Shown in pieces: positions 1 through 7,884 of a DNA stretch of 64,000 nucleotides. The translations under genes and the position numbers were made by a program. The notes beneath the pieces are model-generated. The model made no database searches. It was not told the DNA's origin and was given only the letters and a program-made list of their open reading frames with translations. Position 1 is the stretch's first letter. The number at the start of each line of letters is the position of its first letter. Source of the stretch: an uncultured Bacteroidales bacterium (GTDB taxonomy: Bacteria > Bacteroidota > Bacteroidia > Bacteroidales > UBA932); the NCBI GenBank assembly GCA_949286415.1, contig CASEBV010000027.1, positions 1 to 64,000 on the forward strand, given 5' to 3'.

Positions 1-1
1 A

Positions 2-226
2 GATGCAACAAATAAAAATATAAGTTGGAAATCCGATAAGCCGGAAATCGCCTCGGTTAATGCCAATGGCAAGGTAACCGGTGTAGCAGAGGGCGAGGCC
101 ACCATCACCGTCACTACCGAGGACGGCAGAAGAAATGGTCCCCACTGCGGACCTATTTCACAACGGTCGTTTCTATGTTTCTGCTTCCACATTAACAGAA
201 ATCCTAATAAGACAACCACAGTTTGA
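2..226 (+). CDS. C-terminal end of a Big_2 (bacterial Ig-like) domain protein, partial
   Basis: The reading frame is open from the window edge and stops at TGA 224-226. The first ~38 residues fit a group 2 bacterial Ig-like domain: tryptophan of the first strand (ISWKSDKPEIASV), then NANGKVTGVAEGEATITVTT. Such domains are stalks or spacers of exported Bacteroidota surface proteins. The last ~35 residues (from GRRNGPHCGPIS on) are Cys/Arg/Asn-rich and do not look like the usual closing beta strand, so the 3' end may have been replaced or frameshifted. The N-terminal part lies outside the window, so the function of the whole protein is unknown. Confidence 0.7.
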   Translation, partial: DATNKNISWKSDKPEIASVNANGKVTGVAEGEATITVTTEDGRRNGPHCGPISQRSFLCFCFHINRNPNKTTTV

Positions 227-270
227 AAACCGGGGGAAACTCCTAACGAAGGAGGTTTTCCCCGGTTTTC
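225..270 (+). terminator. Intrinsic-terminator-like hairpin after the Big_2 gene
   Basis: Long inverted repeat: gaaaaccggggg-aaactcc pairs with ggaggttttccccggttttc around a short taacgaa loop. It begins at the stop codon of the preceding gene. The T-tract is weak, so this may be a processing stem rather than a strict Rho-independent terminator. Confidence 0.6.
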
Positions 271-332
271 ACTATTTTAAGTGCAATTTATTATAATTAG
301 GGTCAGTTGGTTATACAAAGAGCAACACAAAA

Positions 333-590
333 TTAATTGATCCTCGGGGAACTCCGGTTCCCCTTTTTCTTTTTTATGTGTTGCGTTGCTCTATGACCCT
401 TTAGCAGATAGCCGATATCTGGACTTTCTCCGTTAAGGATTTCATTCATTGTAGCCTTGAGGATGACATTGTCGATTTCTCCCCCCCCTGAAAAGTCGAA
501 ATTTTCAGCAAGTGTACCGGCATCAGAATCGTTGAGAGAAGGCATTTTGTCTTTCCATATAAGCTTCTGGACCTCTAAATACGGTCTCAT
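333..590 (-). pseudogene. 3' fragment of an AAA+ ATPase gene
   Basis: This 85-residue frame begins at what would be the C-terminal lid of Bacteroidota AAA+ ATPases: IWKDKMPSLNDSDAGTLAENFDFSGGG, then EIDNVILKATMNEILNG, matching the usual LWK.K.P.L...DA..LAE.FDFSGG.IDNI pattern. Walker A, Walker B and the rest of the ATPase core are absent. The family usually has FSGG; here there is an extra Gly inside a run of eight C (481-488 on the plus strand). The tail (HIKKKKGNRSSPRIN) reads through a terminator hairpin and looks non-native. Its ATG overlaps the PIN gene stop (ATGA, 587-590), as if a deletion joined the two. Probably a relic; a short functional peptide cannot be excluded. Confidence 0.6.
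346..375 (+). terminator. Rho-independent terminator, plus strand
   Basis: GGGGAA-CTCCGG-TTCCCC forms a 6-bp stem (346-351 with 358-363), followed by TTTTTCTTTTTT at 364-375. The T-run is on the plus strand, so it ends plus-strand transcription. The minus-strand AAA fragment reads through the same bases, suggesting that the end of that frame is accidental. Confidence 0.6.
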
Positions 591-982
591 AATCTTTCGA
601 AAAACTGAGCTACAGTGATAATTTCAATCCCATCGTAATCTTTCAAGGAAAGCAGGTCATTGTCTCCACTGACAATGTATATACATCTGCCATCAACAGC
701 ACATGATATGAACTTATCATCCTCCGAATCCCTGCATATGCGAATGTCGGAAGATACTTTGATTACGGTAAGTTTTCCCACAATCTCCTGAAAGGGAATG
801 GACTTACTTAATTTGGGAAATTTATGCTGCAGTCTTGCAAGAATCTCTTCATATTCATCGACAATTTCTTTGCTGGCTATGGCAGAAACTTTTTCTTCCA
901 TAATAAGTTTCAGAAGGTCATATGGTTTTCCTCCGAAATAGACTGCAGAGGCAATCACATTGGTATCAACAACTATTCTCAT
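587..982 (-). CDS. PIN-domain ribonuclease toxin of a type II toxin-antitoxin pair
   Basis: A 131-residue single-domain protein of the COG1569-type PIN toxins. It starts MRIVVDTNV with the first metal-binding Asp (D6), has an acidic helix (VDEYEEIL, ~41-48), the CRDSEDDKFISCA block (~83-95) and VSGDNDLL (~104-111), which carry the remaining acidic residues of the active site. PIN toxins are Mg/Mn-dependent endoribonucleases that cut tRNA or mRNA when released from the antitoxin. Its ATG overlaps the antitoxin stop by four bases (979-982), the usual coupling of such pairs. The site looks intact. The target is not predictable from sequence. Confidence 0.9.
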   Translation of the reverse strand: MRIVVDTNVIASAVYFGGKPYDLLKLIMEEKVSAIASKEIVDEYEEILARLQHKFPKLSKSIPFQEIVGKLTVIKVSSDIRICRDSEDDKFISCAVDGRCIYIVSGDNDLLSLKDYDGIEIITVAQFFERL

Positions 983-1242
983 TTATTCTTCTCTGCTCTC
1001 ATTTCCTTGATTGTTTCGTTGATGTCCTCTTCAGTAAGACCTATTTTCTTTGCTGTTTCCTGAGCTTTTTCAATCAGAGAGTAGAATTCATCCAAAGAAG
1101 GTTCCTTTACCGGTTTTAGAAGAATGTTTTCATCATCTGAAATGACGAGGAACTGGGAGCCTTCGCCAAGATTCAGTTTTCTTCTTATGGAGACGGGCAG
1201 CACAATCTGACCTCTTGATGACATTGATGCTATTGTTGCCAT
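979..1242 (-). CDS. AbrB/MazE-family antitoxin
   Basis: An 87-residue protein. Residues ~1-47 form a SpoVT/AbrB swapped-hairpin DNA-binding domain (SMSSRGQIVLPVSIRRKLNL, then a Gly-rich turn and ILLKPV). The acidic/basic helical tail (~50-87; LDEFYSLIEKAQETAKKIG) is the likely toxin-wrapping part. It is first in the operon and translationally coupled to the PIN toxin. Three copies of ATTCTTAT lie just upstream, two of them flanking the predicted -7 box, as expected for autorepression. Confidence 0.88.
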   Translation of the reverse strand: MATIASMSSRGQIVLPVSIRRKLNLGEGSQFLVISDDENILLKPVKEPSLDEFYSLIEKAQETAKKIGLTEEDINETIKEMRAEKNK

Positions 1243-1243
1243 A

Positions 1244-1293
1244 ATTCTTATAAATTAGAAAAGTAAGTAATTCTTATTTGCGAATATAAGAAT
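1244..1293. promoter_or_regulatory. Candidate antitoxin operator: three ATTCTTAT motifs
   Basis: ATTCTTAT occurs at 1244-1251 and 1270-1277 and in inverted orientation at 1286-1293. The 1270/1286 pair forms an inverted repeat spaced by TTGCGAAT and overlaps the predicted -7 element. AbrB-type antitoxins commonly bind such sites in their own promoter; binding here is inference. Confidence 0.5.
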
Positions 1294-1311
1294 AAATGGA
1301 TTAAATACAAA
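1281..1311 (-). promoter_or_regulatory. Bacteroidota-type promoter of the toxin-antitoxin operon
   Basis: On the minus strand TTTG (1311-1308), 19 bases, then TATATTCG (1288-1281), close to the consensus TTTG-N19-TAnnTTTG. Predicted transcription start is about 1275, 30 bases before the antitoxin ATG. Confidence 0.6.
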
Positions 1312-1755
1312 ACTTCAATAAATTAGAACGATAATATAGTGCAATTAGATTCATTTATTTCGTATCTTTGAGGCTGTAAACAACGTTGTTCGAGGTGGGG
1401 AAGTGCAAAAAGTGGAATAGATAACTATCAGATGTGTGACGATGTCTATCAAATCCGGAAAGAGTTGAAAAATCTGTCTATCAATAGCAATAGATTTTTT
1501 CGCACCGATTTCTAGAAGAGTAATATATAATTCATTGATAGTTAATATGTTTTCATTTTCTTGAGTGGTAGCAACTCCGCAGCAGACAGGACCCGCAGAC
1601 GGCGCCATTGCCCGAAGGGCCTGCAATGCGTGACAATGACAGCGGCTCATGCCGGCAGACGGGATTTTCTCCTGCCCCGGCATGAGCCGCTGGCATTCTT
1701 TCATTTCCCGGCTTGCCGGAATTTTGTGAATAAGTCGCTTTTCGGAAATATTTAG
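1312..1755. other. Intergenic region with a long palindrome; no convincing gene
   Basis: It holds a TATCTTTG -7-like box (1363-1370), a 27-codon frame (1432-1515, starts MCDDVYQIRKELKNL) too short to assign, and the 1641-1691 palindrome. Frames on the opposite strand lack start signals and protein-like composition. The base composition changes sharply from AT-rich (before ~1560) to GC-rich around the palindrome. Confidence 0.5.
1641..1691. repeat. Long imperfect palindrome, REP-like
   Basis: AGCGGCTCATGCCGG (1641-1655) is perfectly complementary to 1677-1691. The stem can extend inward through cag/ctg with a two-base bulge and outward through aatgacag/ctggcatt with one mismatch. There is no T-tract, so it is unlikely to be a terminator. 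A smaller GCCC-GAA-GGGC stem lies just before it (~1611-1621). It resembles repetitive extragenic palindromes or a cruciform remnant. Confidence 0.6.
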
Positions 1756-1763
1756 TAATTTTG
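1756..1763 (+). promoter_or_regulatory. -7 element upstream of the GH13 gene
   Basis: TAATTTTG matches TAnnTTTG, about 50 bases before the chosen ATG. No TTTG is seen at the right spacing upstream. A run of eight G (1783-1790) lies in the predicted leader. Confidence 0.4.
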
Positions 1764-1815
1764 GCATTGAAAATGCAGATGAGGGGGGGGAGAGAAATTG
1801 AAACTGATTTCCGAG

Positions 1816-3696
1816 ATGGAGAAAATGATCATATACCAGCTGCTCCCGAGACTTTGGGGAGACAGACGGAGCGGACTGAGGATGAGGGGTTCGCTCGAGG
1901 ACAACGGCACAGGGAAATTTTCTGACATTGACAGCCCGACGCTTGAGTACATCAGGTGGCTGGGCTGTTCCCATGTATGGTTTACGGGTATCATAAGGCA
2001 TTCGACCAAGGCCGCTTCGCAAGGCTGCGTGCCCTCTCATCCCCAGTTCGTCAAGGGTGAGGCCGGTTCCCCGTATGCCATAGAGGACTACTACGACGTA
2101 AATCCATATCTTGCCGATGATTCGGACAGGAGGATGGAGGAATTCGAGGCTCTTGTAAAAAGGACTCATGATGCCGGACTGAAAGTCATCCTGGACTTCG
2201 TGCCCAACCATGTAGCCAGGGACTACGGGAAAGTGTCCAGGCAGTCAAGGTCCGCGGCGGACGAACCTGTTCTCGGGGAAAACGATGACAGGAGCGTCCA
2301 CTGGAGTCCTGACAATGACTTTTTCTATTATCCGGGCGAGACACTGAAGCTTCCGGACGCCGGGGAATTCAGCCTGGAGTGCCGGGCTCTGCTTGACATG
2401 GATTTTTCCCGTGAATACAGGATAGTGCCGCAATGGCTGGTTGAACAGGCGGGGAGAAAGGCTCGGGAGCTGGCCGGCCATGCATCAGGCACAGGTCCCG
2501 GCAACAGTCTTGCACAATATCGGGCATTCCTGCATCAGTACGGGGAACTCCTGCTCCCGTACAGGGAAACTCCGGCAAGAGCCACCGGGAACAATTGCTA
2601 CAGTGCATCTCCGGGCCAGAACGACTGGTATGAGACAATAAAAATCAATTATTGTGACTCCCATAGTCCGACTTGGGACAAGATGTTGTCTATCATCAGA
2701 TTCTGGGTTTCCAAAGGAGTGGACGGGTTCAGGTGCGACATGGTTGAGCTTGTTCCGTCAGAATTCTTCAGATGGATGATTGCCAAGGTGAAAGAGGAGT
2801 ATCCGGCAGTGACATTCATAGCGGAAGTCTACAAAAAGGATCTCTACAAGAAATATATAAGGGAAGTCGGGTTTGACTATCTCTACGACAAGTCAGGGCT
2901 GTACGATACCCTCAGGACCATTGTGGACAAGAATGTCAACGACAACGGGATGCCGGTGGAGCTGTGGCAGTCGGCACGAGGAATTACCCGCAACTGGCAG
3001 TTCCTCGGAGACATCCAGCCGTACATGCTCAATTTTCTGGAAAATCATGACGAACAGAGATTCGCTTCTGATTTCTTCGGAAAGGATGCTGCCAATTCAT
3101 TCGCGGCACTGTATGTCTCCCTTTATTTCAACAGAGCCCCTTTCATGCTGTATTTCGGACAGGAGGCAGGGGAGCGAGGAATGGAGGAGGAAGGCTTCAG
3201 CGGAAAGGACGGACGGACGAGTATCTTCGACTGGTGGACACCGGAGTCTGTCATGAACCTCAAAAAAATGATATCCTCGGGCAGATTCAGGGAATATGCA
3301 GATGATTCCGGGGCGGTAGCCGCAAACAGACAGCACCGGACAGATGTGTTCCTGCGCTACAGTAATGCCCTTCGCTTCGCCGCTGAAGACCCGGCAATAG
3401 TCTGCGGGACGACATACGACCTGTGCTACTGTAACTTCGCCTCCGAGGGCTTTGACAAAGACCGGCATTTCGTATGGCTGCGCGACCATGAGGACGAGAC
3501 CCTGCTGGTTGCTGTGAATTTTTCAGCCAGAGATGCAGACATGAATATCCGTATACCGGAACACGCCTTCGACTGGCTTGGAATGCCTGTCACCGACAGT
3601 CTGAATCCCGATATGACGCTAAAGGTGCATGTTCCGGCAATGGACGGAGTCATCATCAGGCTCTGTCCTGAAAATGAGCTGTATCCGGACAAATAG
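1816..3696 (+). CDS. GH13 (alpha-amylase family) glycoside hydrolase, cytosolic
   Basis: A 626-residue protein with an N-terminal (beta/alpha)8 barrel and a beta C-terminal domain (~540-626). GH13 signatures are in order: region I DFVPNH (~136), nucleophile Asp308 in GFRCDMVEL, acid/base Glu337 in FIAEVYK, and Asp412 in LENHDEQR. No signal peptide is present, so it probably works on imported or stored alpha-glucan in the cytoplasm; there is no susC/susD or other polysaccharide gene nearby. ATG 1816 is preferred over an in-frame TTG at 1798. Whether it is a hydrolase or a transglycosylase is undecided. Confidence 0.88.
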   Translation: MEKMIIYQLLPRLWGDRRSGLRMRGSLEDNGTGKFSDIDSPTLEYIRWLGCSHVWFTGIIRHSTKAASQGCVPSHPQFVKGEAGSPYAIEDYYDVNPYLADDSDRRMEEFEALVKRTHDAGLKVILDFVPNHVARDYGKVSRQSRSAADEPVLGENDDRSVHWSPDNDFFYYPGETLKLPDAGEFSLECRALLDMDFSREYRIVPQWLVEQAGRKARELAGHASGTGPGNSLAQYRAFLHQYGELLLPYRETPARATGNNCYSASPGQNDWYETIKINYCDSHSPTWDKMLSIIRFWVSKGVDGFRCDMVELVPSEFFRWMIAKVKEEYPAVTFIAEVYKKDLYKKYIREVGFDYLYDKSGLYDTLRTIVDKNVNDNGMPVELWQSARGITRNWQFLGDIQPYMLNFLENHDEQRFASDFFGKDAANSFAALYVSLYFNRAPFMLYFGQEAGERGMEEEGFSGKDGRTSIFDWWTPESVMNLKKMISSGRFREYADDSGAVAANRQHRTDVFLRYSNALRFAAEDPAIVCGTTYDLCYCNFASEGFDKDRHFVWLRDHEDETLLVAVNFSARDADMNIRIPEHAFDWLGMPVTDSLNPDMTLKVHVPAMDGVIIRLCPENELYPDK

Positions 3697-3720
3697 CCGT
3701 GTGCCGGACATCCGCAAGGA

Positions 3721-6700
3721 CTACAGACCTGCGACTGCCTTGTTGGATGATCTGTCTATGAATGCGGTGATTTCAGAAGGAGTCTCATAAACACTTACAA
3801 ATTGGCCCCCAGCCACACGCGGGAGAGCCTCAATTGCTTCTGCATCAATCGAACCGCTTCCCGTGACCGTATTGACGGCGAGATATCCGATTCCAAGTGA
3901 GGTTATATTCTGGAAGAAATGTGTTCCCTGACTTGGCTCAATCTGGTAGCCCGGTATGCCGCATTCTACGATGAGCTTCGCTTCCGAGATTTCCTCCCAG
4001 ATTACAGGCACTCCGAGCCACGGATCAGATGACCCCCATCGTCCCGGACCCACAAGCATATAGGACTTGCCGTCTTTCTTCATTGCCGCATTGAATCCCG
4101 CGATTTCAGCCTTCATGTCACGGGTTCTGGCACTGTCGAACTTGTCCGGACTTATGTACATTATATACCTCATTCCCGGGATATGGCCTGAGCCGAGAGC
4201 TCTGGAAGATGAAACAAGGACAGTTCCGAGCCCGGAAGCAACTTCATCGACATCGGTTTCCTTGTCATCAAAATATTCACTTACCGGTCTTATCTGCAAT
4301 AATTTCAGAACACAGGCGCTGCCTCCTGACTCCGGAATGACATCTGCGGCAAACTCCATCTCAACATCGCTCATAAGTTCATTCTTGCAGATTGCGAGCA
4401 GATCAGATATGACTTTGGCAAGAGGGAAGCGGCCGTATTTGAGTATAGAGTCAAAGGATATCACCCTCGGTCCCGGAACAGCCGCACCGGGAACCATCCT
4501 GTTGTCGGCGGCACTGAAAGTGGATGCCACGAGTTCCGGATAAGGATAGGACCTGAGGATTTCCGCGACAGGTTCATGGGCAAGATTGATTCCGTCGTTT
4601 CTTGAAATTTTGAACGCCCCGGGCCTCAGGTCAAGCGCATACATCATCTTCTGGGTATCACGCATGGCCAGTTTCGGGTCTGAAAGCTGAAGAATCTTTT
4701 TCGGATACTTCGGACTGAACCTGAGGGTACTGCCTCCGTCTACTACAGTCTTGCCGAGACCGAAGGCGAGATTCACAATCCCGTCCTCAGGCTTCTCGTT
4801 TCCTATCGGATAGAAATTCACAGATCTTGCAACCCCGGACAGCATCGGATAGTAGAGCCCGTTGTGTTCAGTCCCGCATATACTTTGTATGACTACGGCC
4901 ATCTTCTCTTCACTCAAGAGGTTGCCGGTCGTATGAATATATGTTCTGCTGCCGTTGAAGAATACTGAGGCATAGACGCTCTTGATGGCCTTGCCGAGCA
5001 TGCGCAGCATCTGGTCCATATTCTCCGTAAGGGGCACCATATATGTGGAATATACTCCTGCAAAAGGCTGATAGTTGCTGTCCTCAAGCTTGGAACTGGA
5101 TCTCACTGCAAGGGGACTCCTGACTGTAGAGACAAAAACCTTAAGCTCATCGACGAGCTGCTCCGGGAGGCGGGAGGCGACAAATTCCGAGAGTATTTCA
5201 TCATCCGAGATATCTGAATCAATCACGTATTGGAGTCCGTTTTCAAGGACAAACTGATCGAAATAGTCTGTGGCGATGACTATCGTCCTCGGTATGGAGA
5301 CTTTTATTCCGGGATATTTGTCTGTAAGGTGATACTTGAGAATCAGACTGTTGAGAAATCCGAGCCCTCTTGCCTTCCCGCCCAGAGAACCTTCCCCGAC
5401 TCTGGAGAACCAGATGTATTTCTCGTATGTGTCCTTGTCAAAATGCGCTATGACTCCTCTTCCCGTCAGCGCATGGTAGTCGTGGATTTCCTGAGTCACA
5501 TAAGCCCTGAGTTCCTCTGTGCTGGCAAAATGGCTGTCCTGGACCTTACGGAAGCGGTTCGCCAGTGTGAAGAGTCCTCTGGCAAAGAACCATTTCGACA
5601 ACATGTTCCTCGATGTGTTGTGAAGCAGCACTTCATCCGGAATCTCCTTGATGCAGTGCTCAAGATCCTTGAGATTGGAGGCCCTGCCGTATTCAACCCT
5701 GTTTTTGTCCCTGAATACAAAGTCCCCGAATGCAAACTCCTCTTTCATGTATTCGGAGAGCTGAAGCATGAGTGTCTTTGAATATTTCCTCAGGAAGCCG
5801 ACGCCAAGCTCATTGGCCACCTTCTCCATGCTTTCCTGGGATGACTGGAGCAGCACGGGCATGTAAGGGTCGTCTGCCTTGATCATTCTCACCAGATCCA
5901 CTCCGGCATCCGTCTTCTCAGTATCAGGAGGATCGTTCCGGTGAAGCACGAAGCCTACATCTGAAATCACACCGAGAATATTCCGCTTGTACTTCCGGTA
6001 GAGAGCATCGGCATCCTCATAATTTGTCGCGAGAAGAATCTTAGGACGGGACCGCTTGCGAGCCTTTTTCTGCTGGTCATTAAGAGTCTCCTTCAGAAAT
6101 TCCGCACTCTGCAGCAGCACCATCCGGTACAGTTCCGGAAGATAAGTCGAATAGTATCTTACCGAGTCTTCCACCAGCAGAATTGCCTGTACCCCGATTC
6201 CGAGTATGTCAACCTCTGCATTCTTCTGGTCTTCGAAAAGCTTGATTATAGCGACAATCAGGTCTGTGTTCCCGTGCCAGCTGAATATCATGTCAACGGA
6301 TGAGGTATCCTGGAAAGACAGCCGCCGGTATATCTCCTTTGAAAAATGCGTCAGCAGCACAAAAGGGACATCATGGCCAAGAGTCTTGAGATAATCTGCA
6401 AAAGCGAACACATCCTTGTCTCCGACATTGTACATGCAGATGACCATATCTATGCCCGGATCCCTGTCAATGATATTTCTGGCTTCAGATGCAGTTGTCG
6501 CCCATACGAACTGGGGCGGATTAGTCAGGTTGAGCTCGATGTATTCTCTGTATATCTGCACATCAATCTGTCCGTCTTCTTCAAGTATGAAGGCGTCATA
6601 ATGACTGCATATCATCAGTATTTTTCTGATTCTGAACTTAATCAGCGACTCATAGTCGGTATGTTCAAGTTCCTTGAGATTGACAGGTTCGACGGTGTTC

Positions 6701-6747
6701 ATTTCAATCGCATTATACTCTCTATACCGCCGTCCTTGAAGCATCAT
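3721..6747 (-). CDS. Receiver-domain / PEP-pyruvate-binding (PPDK_N) fusion protein
   Basis: A 1008-residue cytosolic protein. Residues ~40-170 form a degenerate response-regulator-like fold (phosphoacceptor position in IDMVICMYN is not Asp). Residues ~190-360 form a second receiver (ILLVEDS, then GVISDVGF with the acceptor Asp, and FLRKYSK with the conserved Lys). From ~450 it has the ATP-grasp nucleotide-binding domain of PEP synthase/PPDK (GSLGGKARGLGFL, SPLAVRSSSKLEDS, LLQIRPVS). The swivelling phosphohistidine domain and the PEP barrel of true PEP synthases are missing, so it is unlikely to make PEP. It could be a phosphotransfer or regulatory ATP-grasp enzyme. A promoter at 6791-6822 allows either M1 or M16 (6702) as start. 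Confidence 0.8.
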   Translation of the reverse strand: MMLQGRRYREYNAIEMNTVEPVNLKELEHTDYESLIKFRIRKILMICSHYDAFILEEDGQIDVQIYREYIELNLTNPPQFVWATTASEARNIIDRDPGIDMVICMYNVGDKDVFAFADYLKTLGHDVPFVLLTHFSKEIYRRLSFQDTSSVDMIFSWHGNTDLIVAIIKLFEDQKNAEVDILGIGVQAILLVEDSVRYYSTYLPELYRMVLLQSAEFLKETLNDQQKKARKRSRPKILLATNYEDADALYRKYKRNILGVISDVGFVLHRNDPPDTEKTDAGVDLVRMIKADDPYMPVLLQSSQESMEKVANELGVGFLRKYSKTLMLQLSEYMKEEFAFGDFVFRDKNRVEYGRASNLKDLEHCIKEIPDEVLLHNTSRNMLSKWFFARGLFTLANRFRKVQDSHFASTEELRAYVTQEIHDYHALTGRGVIAHFDKDTYEKYIWFSRVGEGSLGGKARGLGFLNSLILKYHLTDKYPGIKVSIPRTIVIATDYFDQFVLENGLQYVIDSDISDDEILSEFVASRLPEQLVDELKVFVSTVRSPLAVRSSSKLEDSNYQPFAGVYSTYMVPLTENMDQMLRMLGKAIKSVYASVFFNGSRTYIHTTGNLLSEEKMAVVIQSICGTEHNGLYYPMLSGVARSVNFYPIGNEKPEDGIVNLAFGLGKTVVDGGSTLRFSPKYPKKILQLSDPKLAMRDTQKMMYALDLRPGAFKISRNDGINLAHEPVAEILRSYPYPELVASTFSAADNRMVPGAAVPGPRVISFDSILKYGRFPLAKVISDLLAICKNELMSDVEMEFAADVIPESGGSACVLKLLQIRPVSEYFDDKETDVDEVASGLGTVLVSSSRALGSGHIPGMRYIMYISPDKFDSARTRDMKAEIAGFNAAMKKDGKSYMLVGPGRWGSSDPWLGVPVIWEEISEAKLIVECGIPGYQIEPSQGTHFFQNITSLGIGYLAVNTVTGSGSIDAEAIEALPRVAGGQFVSVYETPSEITAFIDRSSNKAVAGL

Positions 6748-6790
6748 GCATATGACACCAAGCAGACAACGGCATATAATATGAATTTTA

Positions 6791-6822
6791 CAAATTTAGC
6801 GGATATGGAATATTTTGTCAAT
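6791..6822 (-). promoter_or_regulatory. Promoter of the receiver/PEP-binding gene
   Basis: On the minus strand ATTG (6822-6819), 20 bases, TAAATTTG (6798-6791). Predicted start of transcription is ~6784, giving a leader of about 37 bases to the first ATG. Confidence 0.55.
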
Positions 6823-6898
6823 ACTTCAAAGGATAAACATTATGCAGGTCTGGCCGTCAGCGAAATTTTTTGTATCTATAGTCCAATACCCCGAGAGT

Positions 6899-6930
6899 GT
6901 TGCAAATGGCGTAAATTAATTCTATATTTG
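6899..6930 (+). promoter_or_regulatory. Candidate promoter of the LPP20/DUF4384/caspase operon
   Basis: GTTG (6899-6902), 20 bases, TATATTTG (6923-6930). This leaves a leader of roughly 260 bases before the ATG at 7201, long for this phylum. Confidence 0.45.
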
Positions 6931-7200
6931 CAAAGAATCGGCAACAGCCGGTTATAAATATTGGTAAAGTGTTACGCTTTATCCTTGAATAGGAATCTGG
7001 AAAATTTCGTTTTGACCAAGGAGAGCAGCACTCGTCACCTTGTTATGATATGATGCACAACATCATACTCTTACGGGTGTGGGGTATTGTTTATTTGGTC
7101 AAAGGTATTCCAGAACCTCTATTCAGATAAACGTAAAAGCTCCACACTTTTTTTGTGCATTTGTCTCATCGGGGCTTGGGGACAACAAAATTATTTCGCT
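6931..7200 (+). other. Long, potentially structured 5' leader
   Basis: No gene is seen here. TTTGACCAA (7011-7019) can pair with TTGGTCAAA (7095-7103), enclosing a second hairpin TATGATG-CACAA-CATCATA (7049-7067). In-frame upstream start codons (TTG 7087) would destroy the signal peptide, so this stretch is treated as untranslated. Confidence 0.35.
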
Positions 7201-7872
7201 ATGAAAAAATTAATTTTCATCACCTTGTCCATGTTTCTCATTTACCCTCCGGCGTATTCCCAGGATGTGGACCAAATCATGAAGGACAGAAAAGAAATTG
7301 CCAGAATGACAAAGTCTGAATTGGATGCCCGCGCCAGCAAATCAGCCAGAAAAGAAGCAAAGAAATACGAAAGGGATGGCTGGCAAGTTGCTCCGGGACA
7401 ATTGCCTCTCGAAAGACAACTTGACCGCACATACAGAATGCAATATGAATTAGATGATAACTTCCTGCCTAAATACATATTGAGCGAGGCAATGTCTATC
7501 GGGGAAACATACGATGCTGCTAAACTTCAGGCGATGGAACTTGCCAAACTGAATCTTGCAGGCCAGATGCAGAGTCAGATTGTCGCTTTGGTTGAAAATG
7601 AAGTCAGAAACAGTCAGTTGCCACAAGAAGACGCAGTTTCTGCGACTCAGACCATAATGGGCAGCAGAAACCAGATTGCACAGAGCATAGGACGCGTCAT
7701 CACTGTCGTCGAATGCTATAGAGTCAAGTCCGGCAAGAATAAGGAAGTTCGTGTTCAGATTGCATGCCCATCAGATATGGCCATGCAAAGTGCAAAGAGC
7801 GCCATAAGGGAAGAACTTCAGAGAGATGGAGAAAGGCTTTCTGAAAAACTCGATTCAATGCTTGGTCTGTAA
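7201..7872 (+). CDS. Exported LPP20-like protein, first gene of the caspase operon
   Basis: A 223-residue protein with a clear Sec signal peptide (MKKLIFITLSMFLIYPPAYS, cleavage before QDVD). The mature part starts with a charged helical stretch (~25-70), followed by a segment in which AMELAKLNLAGQMQSQIVALVENEV and TVVECYRVKSGKNKEVRVQIA fit the LPP20/FlgT-N-like fold of envelope proteins. ATG 7201 was chosen because it gives the signal peptide. The next gene starts 12 bases downstream and carries a related repeat-like N-terminus (DQAKATALERAKISILADAFG), suggesting the two act in one complex. Exact role unknown. Confidence 0.7.
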   Translation: MKKLIFITLSMFLIYPPAYSQDVDQIMKDRKEIARMTKSELDARASKSARKEAKKYERDGWQVAPGQLPLERQLDRTYRMQYELDDNFLPKYILSEAMSIGETYDAAKLQAMELAKLNLAGQMQSQIVALVENEVRNSQLPQEDAVSATQTIMGSRNQIAQSIGRVITVVECYRVKSGKNKEVRVQIACPSDMAMQSAKSAIREELQRDGERLSEKLDSMLGL

Positions 7873-7884
7873 GTCAATCTTGAG

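Noticed and set aside
1432-1515. 27-codon frame as a leader peptide or gene
   Set aside because: Too short, no clear ribosome-binding site, no recognisable content; mentioned only in the intergenic entry.
1351-2211. 286-codon frame on the minus strand
   Set aside because: It overlaps the GH13 gene antisense, has a Pro/Arg-rich random composition, and its start region is non-coding.
3721-6747. PEP synthase (ppsA)
   Set aside because: The phosphohistidine and PEP-binding domains are missing.
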